Positions 1-8,400 are shown, counted from the stretch's first letter. The stretch is DNA of 64,000 bases from Escherichia sp. E4742 (GCF_005843885.1 NZ_CP040443.1:186001-250000); one strand, 5' to 3'. Translations and numbers: made by a program. The notes: generated from the sequence alone by a model not told the origin.

Positions 1-101
1 AAATTAACGTTATCAAGTGCCTTAACACCAGGAAAAGACTTGTTGATACCGCTCATTTCCAACAAGTATTCACCTGATGACGGAGTCGTTGAGCTGACCA
101 T
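1..101 (-). CDS. mglA: Galactose/methyl-galactoside ABC transporter ATP-binding protein MglA, N-terminal fragment
   Basis: Only the first 33 codons are in the window; the gene runs off the left edge. The fragment starts at the ATG at 101 and reads [18 protein letters not shown], then a segment typical of the start of a sugar ABC ATPase ([12 protein letters not shown]), as in E. coli MglA. The full protein would be the double ATPase that powers galactose import with MglB and MglC. It lies 60 bp downstream of mglB on the same strand, as expected for mglBAC. No Walker motif is visible because the fragment ends too early, so the call rests on the N-terminal match and the neighbour. Confidence 0.93.
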
Positions 102-130
102 ATAATTTTACCTTGTTGGCCATACAATAA

Positions 131-153
131 GGGCGCAGTAAACAACTGCGCCC
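131..153 (-). terminator. Intercistronic hairpin between mglB and mglA
   Basis: A perfect 8-bp stem (GGGCGCAG / CTGCGCCC) with a 7-base loop lies in the 60-bp gap after the mglB stop. There is no long U run after it, so it probably acts as an mRNA-stabilising or attenuating hairpin that favours MglB over MglA and MglC rather than as a full terminator. The role is inferred. Confidence 0.6.
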
Positions 154-161
154 GTTCAGTC

Positions 162-1160
162 TTATTTCTTGCTGAATTCAGCCAGGTTATCTTTGTCTAC
201 GCCAACATAAGGTACGCGAACCACTTTGTTGTCGATTTTCCAGTTGGTGCCGTCAGCGGCGCCCTTGCCATCGGCCAGGTTTTTCGCCAGATCAAAAGTC
301 GCTTTCGCCTGGTTGTTGGCATCATTCAGTACGGTACCCGCCAGCGCACCGGATTTCACCAGCGCCAGAGCTTCTGGCAGCGCATCGACGCCAAACACCG
401 GAATGCTGGACTTGTTGTGTGCTTTCAGCGCTTCAACCGCACCCATTGCCATCGCATCGTTGTTAGCAATAACCACTTCGATTTTGTTGGCGTTCGGGCC
501 AGACAACCAGGCGTCCATCTTATCTTTCGCCTGAGCGGTGTCCCACATAGCGGTATCTAACTGTAACTGTTCAGTTTTGATGCCTTTGTCGTTCAGCTCT
601 TTAATCACGTAAGTGGTGCGTGCTTCTGCATCCGGATGGCCCGGCTCGCCTTTCAGCAGTACGAACTGAATCTGACCGTCTTTGTTCAGATCCCAACCCT
701 GATTCGCCGCCCAGTGTTTAGCAATCAAATCGCCCTGAATAATGCCGGACTCTTTGGAGTCAGTACCAACGTAGTAGGCTTTGTCATAGCTATCCAGCGC
801 CTTACGGGAAGGCTCTTTGTTGAAGAAAACGATTGGTACGTTTTGTCCGCGCGCTTTCTCAATCACCGTACCCGCAGCTGCCGGGTCAACCAGGTTGATT
901 GCCAGCGCCTTCACCCCTTTCGCCAACAGCACGTCAATCTGATCGTTCTGCTTGGACTGGTCATTCTGTGAATCATTCATCAGCAACTGGACGTCTGGTG
1001 CTGCTTTCGCATCCTGTTCGATAGCCTTACGCACGACAGACATAAAGTTATCGTCATATTTATAAATCGTCACACCAATACGGGTATCAGCAGCGTGTGC
1101 AGCGGCGCCGAATAACATGCTGGCCATCACAGCAGACAGGGTTAACACCTTCTTATTCAT
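162..1160 (-). CDS. mglB: D-galactose/D-glucose-binding periplasmic protein MglB
   Basis: A 332-residue periplasmic sugar-binding protein, the usual length for MglB. The N-terminus is a signal peptide (MNKKVLTLSAVMASML, cleavage after AAAHA). The mature part starts ADTRIGVTIYKYDDNF and has the two-lobed periplasmic-binding fold of the LacI/RbsB class. It includes the Ca-site stretch DLNKDGQIQ and the sugar-contact motif NNDAMAMGAVEAL. It delivers galactose and glucose to MglAC and is also the chemotaxis ligand carrier for the Trg receptor (family knowledge). A GGAG ribosome site precedes the ATG. Upstream lie a CRP site and a GalR/GalS operator. Confidence 0.98.
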   Translation of the reverse strand: MNKKVLTLSAVMASMLFGAAAHAADTRIGVTIYKYDDNFMSVVRKAIEQDAKAAPDVQLLMNDSQNDQSKQNDQIDVLLAKGVKALAINLVDPAAAGTVIEKARGQNVPIVFFNKEPSRKALDSYDKAYYVGTDSKESGIIQGDLIAKHWAANQGWDLNKDGQIQFVLLKGEPGHPDAEARTTYVIKELNDKGIKTEQLQLDTAMWDTAQAKDKMDAWLSGPNANKIEVVIANNDAMAMGAVEALKAHNKSSIPVFGVDALPEALALVKSGALAGTVLNDANNQAKATFDLAKNLADGKGAADGTNWKIDNKVVRVPYVGVDKDNLAEFSKK

Positions 1161-1411
1161 GGTATCTCCGGTTTTTCTTATGCAGGGTAGTGCTTGAGAT
1201 AAATGCTCGGCGGGCCAGTATGGTTAATGAAGTGTTACTGAACGCCGAAGCTCATTTTTAAAAATCCGTTCGTCCATGCCCGGTAACGCTCCATAAAACG
1301 GCTCTAATTGTTGTTATGACGCCATAACTTCGATAAAAGCGATCATCCGCTGTTACATACAAGTTACAACGTTAAAACGGTGCAATCATAGCTACCACAT
1401 TGTTAACATAC

Positions 1412-1427
1412 TGTGAAACCACTCACA
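1412..1427 (-). promoter_or_regulatory. CRP-cAMP site of the mgl promoter
   Basis: TGTGA-AACCAC-TCACA is a perfect CRP half-site pair with the canonical 6-bp spacer. It lies about 250 bp upstream of mglB next to a GalR/GalS operator, which fits the known catabolite activation of mgl. Confidence 0.85.
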
Positions 1428-1429
1428 AA

Positions 1430-1445
1430 TTGAAAGCGGTTACAT
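1430..1445 (-). promoter_or_regulatory. GalS/GalR operator of the mgl promoter
   Basis: TTGAAAGCGGTTACAT (other strand ATGTAACCGCTTTCAA) fits the GalR/GalS operator pattern GTGTAANCGNTTNCAC. It sits 2 bp from the CRP site and only about 12 bp past the galS stop codon, so the end of galS and the mgl control region are nearly fused. Confidence 0.8.
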
Positions 1446-1457
1446 CCTCTGATTTGC

Positions 1458-2480
1458 TCAGTTAGTGATCGCCGCCGCATTCTGGCGTATTGCGACAGAA
1501 TGGCGGCGCACTAACGTCGGCATAAAACAGTGGCTGGCACGCGGATCAATGTTGCCTGCTGCCCCCTGCAAGGCCAGTTCAGTGGCTAATTTTGCCATCG
1601 AAGCAATGGGATAACGCACGGTCGTTAATTGCGGGTCGGTGTAACGAGCAATGGGGATATCATCGAAACCGATGATTGAGAGATGTAACGGAATCGCAAT
1701 GCCATTATCTTTTAATGCCGTCAGAGCGCCAGCGGCCATATTGTCGTTATAGGCAAATACAGCGGTAAGTTGTAGATTGCGCCCGAGTAGTTCAACCATC
1801 GCCGCCTCGCCGCCTGGCATATCCGGCGTACCCGTGCCAATCCAGCTTTCCGGCGGAACAATATCCTGCTCTTTCAGCGCGCTTATCCAGCCAGCTTTAC
1901 GCATTGCGTCATCTTCAATGCTGTGACTGGAAGAGAGATAGCCGATACGTTGATGACCGTTATTCAGCAACATGCGCGTCGCCATTCTGGCACCGCTGAT
2001 ATTATCCAGACAAACACAGCGATGGGCATAGCCTGGCACAACCCGATTGATGAGCACCATGCCGGGAATGTTGTCCATAAATTGCGCCAGCTCGTCGTCA
2101 CTTAACGCTTTTGAATGAACGATCAACGCGTTACAACGCTGGCGAATTAACACCTCAATGGCATGACGCTCTTTTTCCGCTTCATGATAGCTATTGCCAA
2201 TCAACACATATTTCTGATGTTGCTGGGCAACGAGATCGACGGCTTTAACCAATGCGCCGAAAAATGCATCTGAAACATCCATGACCACCACACCGATGGT
2301 ATCGCTCACCTGAGTTGCCAGCGCCTGTGCATTGGCATTTGGCCGATAATCCAACTCACTCACCGCTTTCATAACTGCTTCACGCGTGTCGGCACTTACC
2401 AGCGTGCTGTTATTGAGCACCCGGGAAACCGTTGCCACAGAGACGCCAGCCTGACGCGCTACATCACGAATGGTGATCAT
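1458..2480 (-). CDS. galS: mgl repressor / galactose ultrainduction factor GalS, slightly short C-terminus
   Basis: A LacI-family repressor. The N-terminal helix-turn-helix is MITIRDVARQAGVSVATVSR (residues 1-20), followed by the hinge and a periplasmic-binding-like inducer domain with the family's SIIGFDDIPIARYTDPQLTT stretch. It represses mglBAC and its own gene in the absence of galactose (family knowledge). I chose ATG at 2480, preceded by AGGT; a GTG two codons upstream also opens the frame. The protein is 340 residues. K-12 GalS, as I remember it, has 346 and ends ITNSTNQAM; here a TGA follows AAITN. The missing tail lies beyond the core fold, so it is probably still functional. Confidence 0.95.
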   Translation of the reverse strand: MITIRDVARQAGVSVATVSRVLNNSTLVSADTREAVMKAVSELDYRPNANAQALATQVSDTIGVVVMDVSDAFFGALVKAVDLVAQQHQKYVLIGNSYHEAEKERHAIEVLIRQRCNALIVHSKALSDDELAQFMDNIPGMVLINRVVPGYAHRCVCLDNISGARMATRMLLNNGHQRIGYLSSSHSIEDDAMRKAGWISALKEQDIVPPESWIGTGTPDMPGGEAAMVELLGRNLQLTAVFAYNDNMAAGALTALKDNGIAIPLHLSIIGFDDIPIARYTDPQLTTVRYPIASMAKLATELALQGAAGNIDPRASHCFMPTLVRRHSVAIRQNAAAITN

Positions 2481-2575
2481 ATTCACTACCTGTTATGAGA
2501 ATGCAGTAGGTTACTGCTTGCTGGCGGCTATTTTGTCAGCACTGAATACAGGACTTCGTGAATCGAGTCACAGCA

Positions 2576-2591
2576 ATGGAAACGGTTACAG
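2576..2591 (-). promoter_or_regulatory. GalS/GalR operator of galS
   Basis: ATGGAAACGGTTACAG matches the GalR/GalS operator core (GGAANCGNTTNCA) and lies about 95 bp upstream of the galS start. It fits the known autoregulation of galS. Confidence 0.7.
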
Positions 2592-2607
2592 CCGTTTTGT
2601 TAATGAA

Positions 2608-2623
2608 TGTGATCCAGATCGTT
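2608..2623 (-). promoter_or_regulatory. CRP-like half-site upstream of galS
   Basis: TGTGA-TCCAGA-TCGTT has one perfect and one poor CRP half-site with 6-bp spacing. It lies next to the galS operator, which suits a cAMP-CRP dependent galS promoter. It overlaps the yeiB stop codon by 2 bp. Confidence 0.5.
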
Positions 2624-3779
2624 ATCTGGATGTTTTAGATAATGCAGGTCCGGCAGCGCGCAAGGTTAACTGACGCCAGAGCCATTCCACCGGCCCCTGA
2701 GGGAAGTAACGCAGCCAGATAACAGAGAAAAGCAGGTTCGCCAGCCATACCGGAATCACAAAAGCCAGCAACTCCAGGCGGTCAAACTGCATAAACAAAC
2801 CGAGGTGGTAAAACAGCGTGGTACAAATCAGCGTTTGCAGTAGATAATTGGTTAGCGCCATCCGTCCGACGCAGGCGATTGCCAGCACCAGCCTGAAGCG
2901 GCTTAATTGCGGCCAAAAGCCATAAAACAGCGACGCATAGCCAATTGCCTGAAACGGCGCGCTAAGTTCACGCGGCATTTGAAGTAAGAAGGCACACCAG
3001 CGATACGCCCAGTCCAGCCGCCATTGCAGTGCGATAGCAGGAAGGTTAATCAGCACACCAATTGCCACCAGCACAAAACCGGTACGACGATAGTGACGTA
3101 AGCTGAACTGCCCTTTCAGCCAGCCGCTACGCATCAGCGCAGCGCCAATTAACATCATCCCTGCCAGTTGCCAGCCATACTGCGCGCCCAGTGCCAGTAA
3201 ACTGTTGCCGACGCCATCGGCACGGTTACTGATCGCTTCAACGCCGCCATGAAGTTTCCAGTATTTTTCATACAAAATGGCCGATGCATCGGGCGTCCAG
3301 GCGCGGCTGGTCTGGCTGTCAGAAATCAACCCCAGCAACAGCAAAACGCCAATACCCACCAGATACAGCATCACGCCAGTATTAAATAAACTTTTTACCG
3401 ATGGCGCATCGCGCACCAGTCGCCAACTGATTAAGCCTACCAACCCGTAAGCCAGCAGGATATCGCCGTCCCAGAATAATAAACCGTGAATAAAGCCCAG
3501 CAAGACTAACAGTGTTAACCGCGACTGGATCCAGCGTCTGCCGCGCGGCAGCAACATTTGCAGGCCCGCGCCAAACAGCAGCGCAAAAAGCGTGAGGAAT
3601 TTTACCTGGCCGATGAGATCCAAAAACGCCCAAGTCCAGGCGTCGGACGGGGTAATAGTGCCATACCAGGCGGGATTGAGATAAGCCGCCTTTGGTAAAC
3701 CAAAGGCGCTGATGTTTAATAGCAGGATCCCCAGAATGGCGACGCCGCGAACAAAATCGAGCGTGACGTTGCGCTCCAT
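2622..3779 (-). CDS. yeiB: YeiB, DUF418-family inner membrane protein
   Basis: A 385-residue polytopic membrane protein of the DUF418 family. It starts MERNVTLDFVRGVAILGILLLNI, the family's typical first helix with the D-x-x-R-G motif. About ten hydrophobic segments follow, and a conserved C-terminal region contains GRMALTNYLLQT and PQGPVEWLWRQLT. It sits 16 bp downstream of folE on the same strand and is probably co-transcribed. The biochemical role is unknown; the fold class is acyltransferase-like. The gene looks intact and of normal length. Confidence 0.93.
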   Translation of the reverse strand: MERNVTLDFVRGVAILGILLLNISAFGLPKAAYLNPAWYGTITPSDAWTWAFLDLIGQVKFLTLFALLFGAGLQMLLPRGRRWIQSRLTLLVLLGFIHGLLFWDGDILLAYGLVGLISWRLVRDAPSVKSLFNTGVMLYLVGIGVLLLLGLISDSQTSRAWTPDASAILYEKYWKLHGGVEAISNRADGVGNSLLALGAQYGWQLAGMMLIGAALMRSGWLKGQFSLRHYRRTGFVLVAIGVLINLPAIALQWRLDWAYRWCAFLLQMPRELSAPFQAIGYASLFYGFWPQLSRFRLVLAIACVGRMALTNYLLQTLICTTLFYHLGLFMQFDRLELLAFVIPVWLANLLFSVIWLRYFPQGPVEWLWRQLTLRAAGPALSKTSR

Positions 3780-3795
3780 GGTTCCTGCCTTTTAA

Positions 3796-4464
3796 TCAGT
3801 TGTGATGACGCACAGCGCGCAGAAACTCGTGCCGCGTATTCTGACTGGATTTGAACAAACCACCGAGGGAGGTCGTTGTCGTGGCGCTGGTTGCATCGCG
3901 GATGCCACGCGCTTTCACGCAGTAATGCACCGCGTCGATGGAGACAGCCACGTTATTGGTCCCCAGCAGCGTTTGCAGCGCAATGAGAATTTGCTGAGTC
4001 AGACGTTCCTGCACCTGCGGGCGCTGGGCAAAGAACTGCACGATGCGATTAATTTTCGACAGGCCAATCACCGAATCTTTCGGGATATACGCTACCGTCG
4101 CTTTGCCATCAATAGTGACAAAATGGTGCTCGCAAGTGCTGGTCAGGGTGATATCGCGCACGGTGACCATTTCATCGACCTTCATTTTGTTTTCAATGAG
4201 GGTGATTTTCGGGAAATTGGCGTAATCCAGACCGGAGAAAATTTCATCGACATACATTTTAGCGATGCGATGCGGCGTTTCCATCAAACTGTCATCAGCG
4301 AGGTCGAGATTCAATAGCTGCATGATTTCAGTCATATGACCGGCGATAAGGCTTTTGCGCGTTTCGTTATCCATTTCATGCACGGGCGGGCGCAGCGGTG
4401 TTTCCAGTCCTCGCGCAACTAACGCTTCATGAACCAGGGCCGCTTCTTTACTGAGTGATGGCAT
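3796..4464 (-). CDS. folE: GTP cyclohydrolase I FolE
   Basis: A 222-residue enzyme that converts GTP to 7,8-dihydroneopterin triphosphate, the first step of tetrahydrofolate synthesis in the cytoplasm. The zinc-site residues are visible as TCEHHF (Cys and His) and HYCVKARG (Cys). The family blocks [23 protein letters not shown] and [12 protein letters not shown] are intact. Length equals the E. coli enzyme. It is the first gene of folE-yeiB, divergent from yeiG across a 257-bp region. Confidence 0.98.
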
Positions 4465-4616
4465 TTATGTTTTCTCCTGCAGGTGTGACGCCTCCGCCCT
4501 GCGTGGGGGCAAAGTTATTAAGCTGATTAGCAGCCCGATTATTGTGCGTGAGGTGGCGCACATAATCCAGTATTCACAGCGATAATTATTGTAATTGCCG
4601 CTGCCTTTCAGCGTTA

Positions 4617-4630
4617 GATGTTAAAACATC
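4617..4630. promoter_or_regulatory. Short palindrome in the folE-yeiG divergent promoter region
   Basis: GATGTT-AA-AACATC is a dyad with perfect 6-bp arms between the divergent folE and yeiG starts, about 90 bp upstream of yeiG. It could be a repressor operator for either gene. I cannot assign a regulator; folE-yeiB is known as a MetJ target, but this palindrome is not a clear tandem MetJ box. Confidence 0.3.
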
Positions 4631-4721
4631 GTTATGCAAATGCGGAAGTGAAAGTTACTCACAGCGCATTGAATAAACGGTATGATGGCTAAAATGCAAA
4701 CAACACAACAAGGAGCCACGC

Positions 4722-5558
4722 ATGGAAATGCTCGAAGAGCACCGCTGTTTTGAAGGCTGGCAGCAACGCTGGCGGCACGACTCCAGTACCTTAAATTGCC
4801 CGATGACGTTCAGCATCTTTCTCCCACCGCCCCGCGACAACGCCCCTCCGCCGGTGCTGTACTGGCTTTCAGGTTTAACCTGCAATGACGAGAACTTTAC
4901 CACCAAGGCAGGCGCTCAGCGCGTAGCGGCAGAACTGGGGATTGTGCTGGTGATGCCAGACACCAGCCCGCGCGGCGAACAGATTGCTAACGATGATGGC
5001 TACGATTTAGGCCAGGGTGCGGGGTTTTATCTCAACGCCACGCAAGCGCCGTGGGCGACGCATTACAGGATGTATGATTATCTGCGCGATGAATTACCGA
5101 CGCTGATTCAATCGCAATTTAACGTCAGCGATCGCTGTGCTATTAGTGGCCATTCGATGGGGGGTCATGGCGCATTGATTATGGCGCTGAAAAATCCTGG
5201 CAAATACACCAGCGTTTCGGCCTTTGCGCCGATTGTGAATCCGTGCTGCGTCCCGTGGGGAATCAAAGCGTTTAGCACCTATTTAGGTGAGGACAAAAAT
5301 GCATGGCTGGAATGGGACAGTTGCGCGCTGATGTATGCCAGTCATGCGCAGGATGCGATCCCGACGCTTATCGATCAGGGTGATAACGATCAGTTTCTTG
5401 CCGACCAGCTTCAACCTGCGGTGCTGGCAGAAGCCGCGCGTCAGAAAGCGTGGCCGATGACGCTACGTATTCAACCTGGTTATGATCACAGTTATTACTT
5501 CATTGCTTCTTTTATAGAGGATCATCTGCGCTTCCATGCGCAGTATTTACGGGAATAA
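4722..5558 (+). CDS. yeiG: S-formylglutathione hydrolase YeiG
   Basis: A 278-residue alpha/beta-hydrolase of the esterase D family. It hydrolyses S-formylglutathione to formate and glutathione, the last step of formaldehyde detoxification. The nucleophile motif is GHSMGGHGAL (Ser about residue 145), the acid is in DQGDNDQFL and the base in PGYDHSYYF. The oxyanion segment WLSGLTCNDENF is present. A strong AAGGAG site precedes the ATG. Its stop codon abuts the stop codon of the convergent XRE gene with no spacer, which marks one edge of the accessory block. Confidence 0.97.
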   Translation: MEMLEEHRCFEGWQQRWRHDSSTLNCPMTFSIFLPPPRDNAPPPVLYWLSGLTCNDENFTTKAGAQRVAAELGIVLVMPDTSPRGEQIANDDGYDLGQGAGFYLNATQAPWATHYRMYDYLRDELPTLIQSQFNVSDRCAISGHSMGGHGALIMALKNPGKYTSVSAFAPIVNPCCVPWGIKAFSTYLGEDKNAWLEWDSCALMYASHAQDAIPTLIDQGDNDQFLADQLQPAVLAEAARQKAWPMTLRIQPGYDHSYYFIASFIEDHLRFHAQYLRE

Positions 5559-5948
5559 TCACCAGAAAAGGGTATTTTCCAGCGCTGCACTAAAATTACG
5601 TTCATCTGCGTGCAGGGCTGGAGACTTCTGGTTCAAATCAGTCTGTTGCTGACGAACCGGAAGCCACCCAGCTCCTTCGCCGCAGGAAGCATTATCGTTG
5701 AAGTTACGCATTTCTGCTTCGAACAATATCGCATCAAGATTTTGCAATTTATTAAGTGCACGCAGAAGAGAAATGAGGGTATCAAGATTTAAACTTCCCC
5801 CCTTTTCAATCCGCTTTATCGTCGCAACGCCCACCAATGCGCGATCGGCTAACTGCTGCTGGGTCAATGATAATGAGTGCCGCGTTTCCTTAATACGCGC
5901 GCATAGCGATAAAATAATTTCATCATTATTCATTGTGTTATATTTCAT
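5559..5948 (-). CDS. XRE-family helix-turn-helix regulator of the serine/phosphoserine locus
   Basis: A 129-residue protein with an N-terminal XRE/Cro-type helix-turn-helix (about residues 13-65). The recognition part reads LTQQQLADRALVGVATIKRI, followed by EKGGSLNLDTLISLLRAL. The second half has no recognised domain. I chose ATG 5948 because AGGA lies 8 bases upstream and the dehydratase stop is 1 bp away, so the two genes are probably translationally coupled. It likely represses or activates the divergent promoters at 7303-7512; this is inferred from position. It is not in the K-12 map as I remember it. Confidence 0.8.
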   Translation of the reverse strand: MKYNTMNNDEIILSLCARIKETRHSLSLTQQQLADRALVGVATIKRIEKGGSLNLDTLISLLRALNKLQNLDAILFEAEMRNFNDNASCGEGAGWLPVRQQQTDLNQKSPALHADERNFSAALENTLFW

Positions 5949-5949
5949 T

Positions 5950-7302
5950 CTACACATCCTTTTTTCTTGGCTGTAATTTGCTAAGGCAACCATGATAAGT
6001 TTCCCGATATTTAGCGCTCATATCCTTTCCGGTTTCATACATCGCGGCGATAATCTCATCCAGGGTGATGCATGGCTCACTGATGCGACTCAACGCCATG
6101 GTTGCCGCATTGATGGCTTTTACGGCTGAGATAGCATTTCGCTCAATACAAGGAATTTGTACCTGTCCACCAACAGGATCGCAGGTCAAACCTAAATGGT
6201 GTTCCATCGCAATTTCAGCCGCGCTGAGCACCTGCGCCACTGACCCGCCCATGAGTTCTGCTAATCCTGCTGCCGCCATCGAACTGGCAACGCCTATTTC
6301 CCCCTGGCAACCAACTTCAGAGCCCAGAATAGATGCATTTTGTTTGAACAGAATGGCGATAGCGCCGGCGGTAAGAAAAAAGCGGGTAACGGCGGAAGTA
6401 TCAAGCTCGTGATAAAATTTATCATACCAGCACAACACCGCGGGGATAATGCCACTTGCGCCATTGGTGGGGGCGGTCACCACTCGTCCTCCGGCGGCAT
6501 TTTCTTCGCTCACCGCAATGGCAAAAGTATTGACCCAATTGAGCGCCGTCAAGAAGTCATTAGTATATCCCTTCGCCTGCAATGATTTATACAAAGCGCA
6601 GGCGCGTCGGGGAACTTTATACGGACCGGGAAGTAATCCTTCTGTATGCATACCACGATGAATCGCATCCTTCATTACTAGCCACTTTGTATTGAAGTTA
6701 TCATGCAGAAAAGTAGCAGCATGGAATTGCAGTTCATTTTTCATCATTAATGCTGCAACAGATAACCCATTTTGCTGGCAAAGCATTAACAATTCTTTTG
6801 CATTCTGGAATTCATAAGGATATGACGCGGTAGCGGAGGAAATAATCGCCTCTCCGGCTTTTTGCACCTGACCGTCGCCGACAGAAAACCAGGTTTCTTC
6901 ATAAAGCGTAAACCAGTCATCTTTGGCACGAAATGTCATCGCATAGGGATGTCCCGGGTGCGCCTGTGGATTAGAAAGAATAGAAATACCAACATTTATA
7001 CCTGGTGAAATTTCCAGCATCGCCTCGGTTTCTGCACGCCTGATGGCGGCCATTTCCATGCGGATGTCCACACTGTCAGGTAAGTGGCCTTGCAAACCGA
7101 GATAAATCGCCACATCAACATTATGGCACTTGCGGCTTAATGACAGCGCACCATAAAGTTCGACATCAATTTTCCGCAATAGCGGCAACATTTCTCGCTG
7201 TTTCAATTGTGAAACAAAATTATAAGCCGCACGCATTGGTCCGACAGTGCGGGAACTGGATGGACCCAGAACTATTTTGAATATATCTACACAGCTTTCC
7301 AT
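5950..7302 (-). CDS. L-serine dehydratase-like Fe-S enzyme (SdaA/SdaB family), divergent
   Basis: A 450-residue homologue of the single-chain iron-sulfur serine deaminases, which convert L-serine to pyruvate and ammonia. The three cluster cysteines sit at C332 (GCQGEIG), C374 (LTCDP) and C385 (QIPCIERNA), with the same 42/11 spacing as the family. Usual motifs are altered: GPSSSHT is GPSSSRT (R18), KGHHTD is KCHNVD (H60, N61), and TNGACG is TNGASG. The short cysteine-ending tail of SdaA is replaced by KLQPRKKDV. ATG 7302 aligns with SdaA starts; a TTG at 7323 is an alternative with AAGGA nearby. It is co-directional with the XRE gene and divergent from a phosphoserine-phosphatase-like gene. 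Substrate could be serine or a relative. Confidence 0.85.
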   Translation of the reverse strand: MESCVDIFKIVLGPSSSRTVGPMRAAYNFVSQLKQREMLPLLRKIDVELYGALSLSRKCHNVDVAIYLGLQGHLPDSVDIRMEMAAIRRAETEAMLEISPGINVGISILSNPQAHPGHPYAMTFRAKDDWFTLYEETWFSVGDGQVQKAGEAIISSATASYPYEFQNAKELLMLCQQNGLSVAALMMKNELQFHAATFLHDNFNTKWLVMKDAIHRGMHTEGLLPGPYKVPRRACALYKSLQAKGYTNDFLTALNWVNTFAIAVSEENAAGGRVVTAPTNGASGIIPAVLCWYDKFYHELDTSAVTRFFLTAGAIAILFKQNASILGSEVGCQGEIGVASSMAAAGLAELMGGSVAQVLSAAEIAMEHHLGLTCDPVGGQVQIPCIERNAISAVKAINAATMALSRISEPCITLDEIIAAMYETGKDMSAKYRETYHGCLSKLQPRKKDV

Positions 7303-7512
7303 TTCTGCAAATGATTCCTTCAACTCAGAAAATTAGTCATTAGTTATATCGTAGTAAAGATATCAAAAACGATACGTTTAGCACCTTATTATTCCAGGGT
7401 ATCAAAAAGAGCACTTTTTTATCTTTTATTTAACATTCACAACTGTGATTGTTGGATACATTTGCATATACAAAATCTTATTATAATCTTTGTAGCGAAA
7501 AAGGAGCGGTAA
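7303..7512. promoter_or_regulatory. Divergent promoter region of the serine/phosphoserine locus
   Basis: This very AT-rich 210-bp gap separates the two arms of the locus. TATCAAAAA occurs twice (7361-7369 and 7400-7408). TATCG (7348-7352) and CGATA (7370-7374) form an inverted pair around the first copy, and GATAC (7371-7375) and GTATC (7399-7403) form another. These are candidate operators for the locus-encoded XRE protein. A strong AAAGGAG ribosome site lies just before 7513. The operator role is inferred. Confidence 0.45.
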
Positions 7513-8400
7513 ATGACGATTATTTATTTCTTGTCGCCAACAGGCGTCGGCAACATCAAAAAATGCCTGCAAGATTATTTACAATATTTAAAAATACCCC
7601 CCCAGTTTTTTTTGTTAACGATACATCACAGCGTTCAGATAAATAAAGATTATTTAAAGCTTACGTTACCTGATTATATTGTCAGTACTGCTTTTTATGC
7701 TGGTTTACGACTCTGCGCAGATGATCAACGATTTGATTTCTTCCGCAAACCTCCCGTCTTACCTAATCATGGGATTATTGCCTTTGATATGGATTCCACT
7801 TTTGTTGAAGAAGAAGGCGTCGATGAAATAGCTCGTATCCTGGGAATATCTGAAAAAATCACAACGTTAACCCGTGAGGCAATGGAGGGAAAAATCGATT
7901 TTGATACCAGTTTTACCCGTCGAATTGGCATGCTTAAAGGAACGCATAAAGATATTTTGCATCAGGTTTGTGAACAAATGACCTTGTCACCAGGTCTTGC
8001 GACTATTCTTCCCATTCTTAAAGAGAAAGGATTCAAGACAGCAATCATATCTGGAGGATTAGATATCTTTACTGAGCGATTAAAAGAAAAATATCACCTC
8101 GATTTTTCATTTTCTAATTCCGTTAGTATTCAGAATGATGTCTTAACTGACACCATCGCCTTACCCATTATGAATGCAGAAAAGAAAAAGCAAACGCTGA
8201 TAAATCTGGCGATAAAGTTAACTATTTCCCGTGAAAATATCATTGCCTGTGGAGATGGCGCTAATGATATTCCTATGCTTCTGCATGCCGGAAATGGCGT
8301 GGCATGGAAAGCAAAGCCTAAAACTCGGGAAAAAATTGCTAACCAGATTAATTTTAATGGTTTCGAGTCGCTTCTCTTTTTTATTGAAGAAAAATTATAG
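7513..8400 (+). CDS. Phosphoserine phosphatase-like HAD hydrolase (SerB-type)
   Basis: A 295-residue HAD phosphatase with all SerB landmarks. The catalytic DxDST motif is D92-M-D94-S-T. Glu101 and Arg137 are placed exactly as the two phosphoserine-contacting residues of characterised phosphoserine phosphatases (9 and 45 residues after the nucleophile). S180-G-G and G247-D-G-A-N-D complete the site. The N-terminal ~85 residues are a separate small region, as in E. coli SerB. It should hydrolyse O-phosphoserine to serine and phosphate. It is followed 32 bp later by an organophosphate antiporter gene and is divergent from a serine-dehydratase-like gene. The housekeeping serB maps elsewhere in E. 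coli, so this is an accessory paralogue. Confidence 0.88.
   Translation: MTIIYFLSPTGVGNIKKCLQDYLQYLKIPPQFFLLTIHHSVQINKDYLKLTLPDYIVSTAFYAGLRLCADDQRFDFFRKPPVLPNHGIIAFDMDSTFVEEEGVDEIARILGISEKITTLTREAMEGKIDFDTSFTRRIGMLKGTHKDILHQVCEQMTLSPGLATILPILKEKGFKTAIISGGLDIFTERLKEKYHLDFSFSNSVSIQNDVLTDTIALPIMNAEKKKQTLINLAIKLTISRENIIACGDGANDIPMLLHAGNGVAWKAKPKTREKIANQINFNGFESLLFFIEEKL

Noticed and set aside
3802..4317. A 171-codon open frame on the plus strand inside folE
   Set aside because: It is a shadow of folE on the opposite strand with no motif of its own.
7449..7646. A 65-codon frame overlapping the start of the phosphatase gene
   Set aside because: It is in another frame of the phosphatase gene, which has the better ribosome site and a complete HAD domain.
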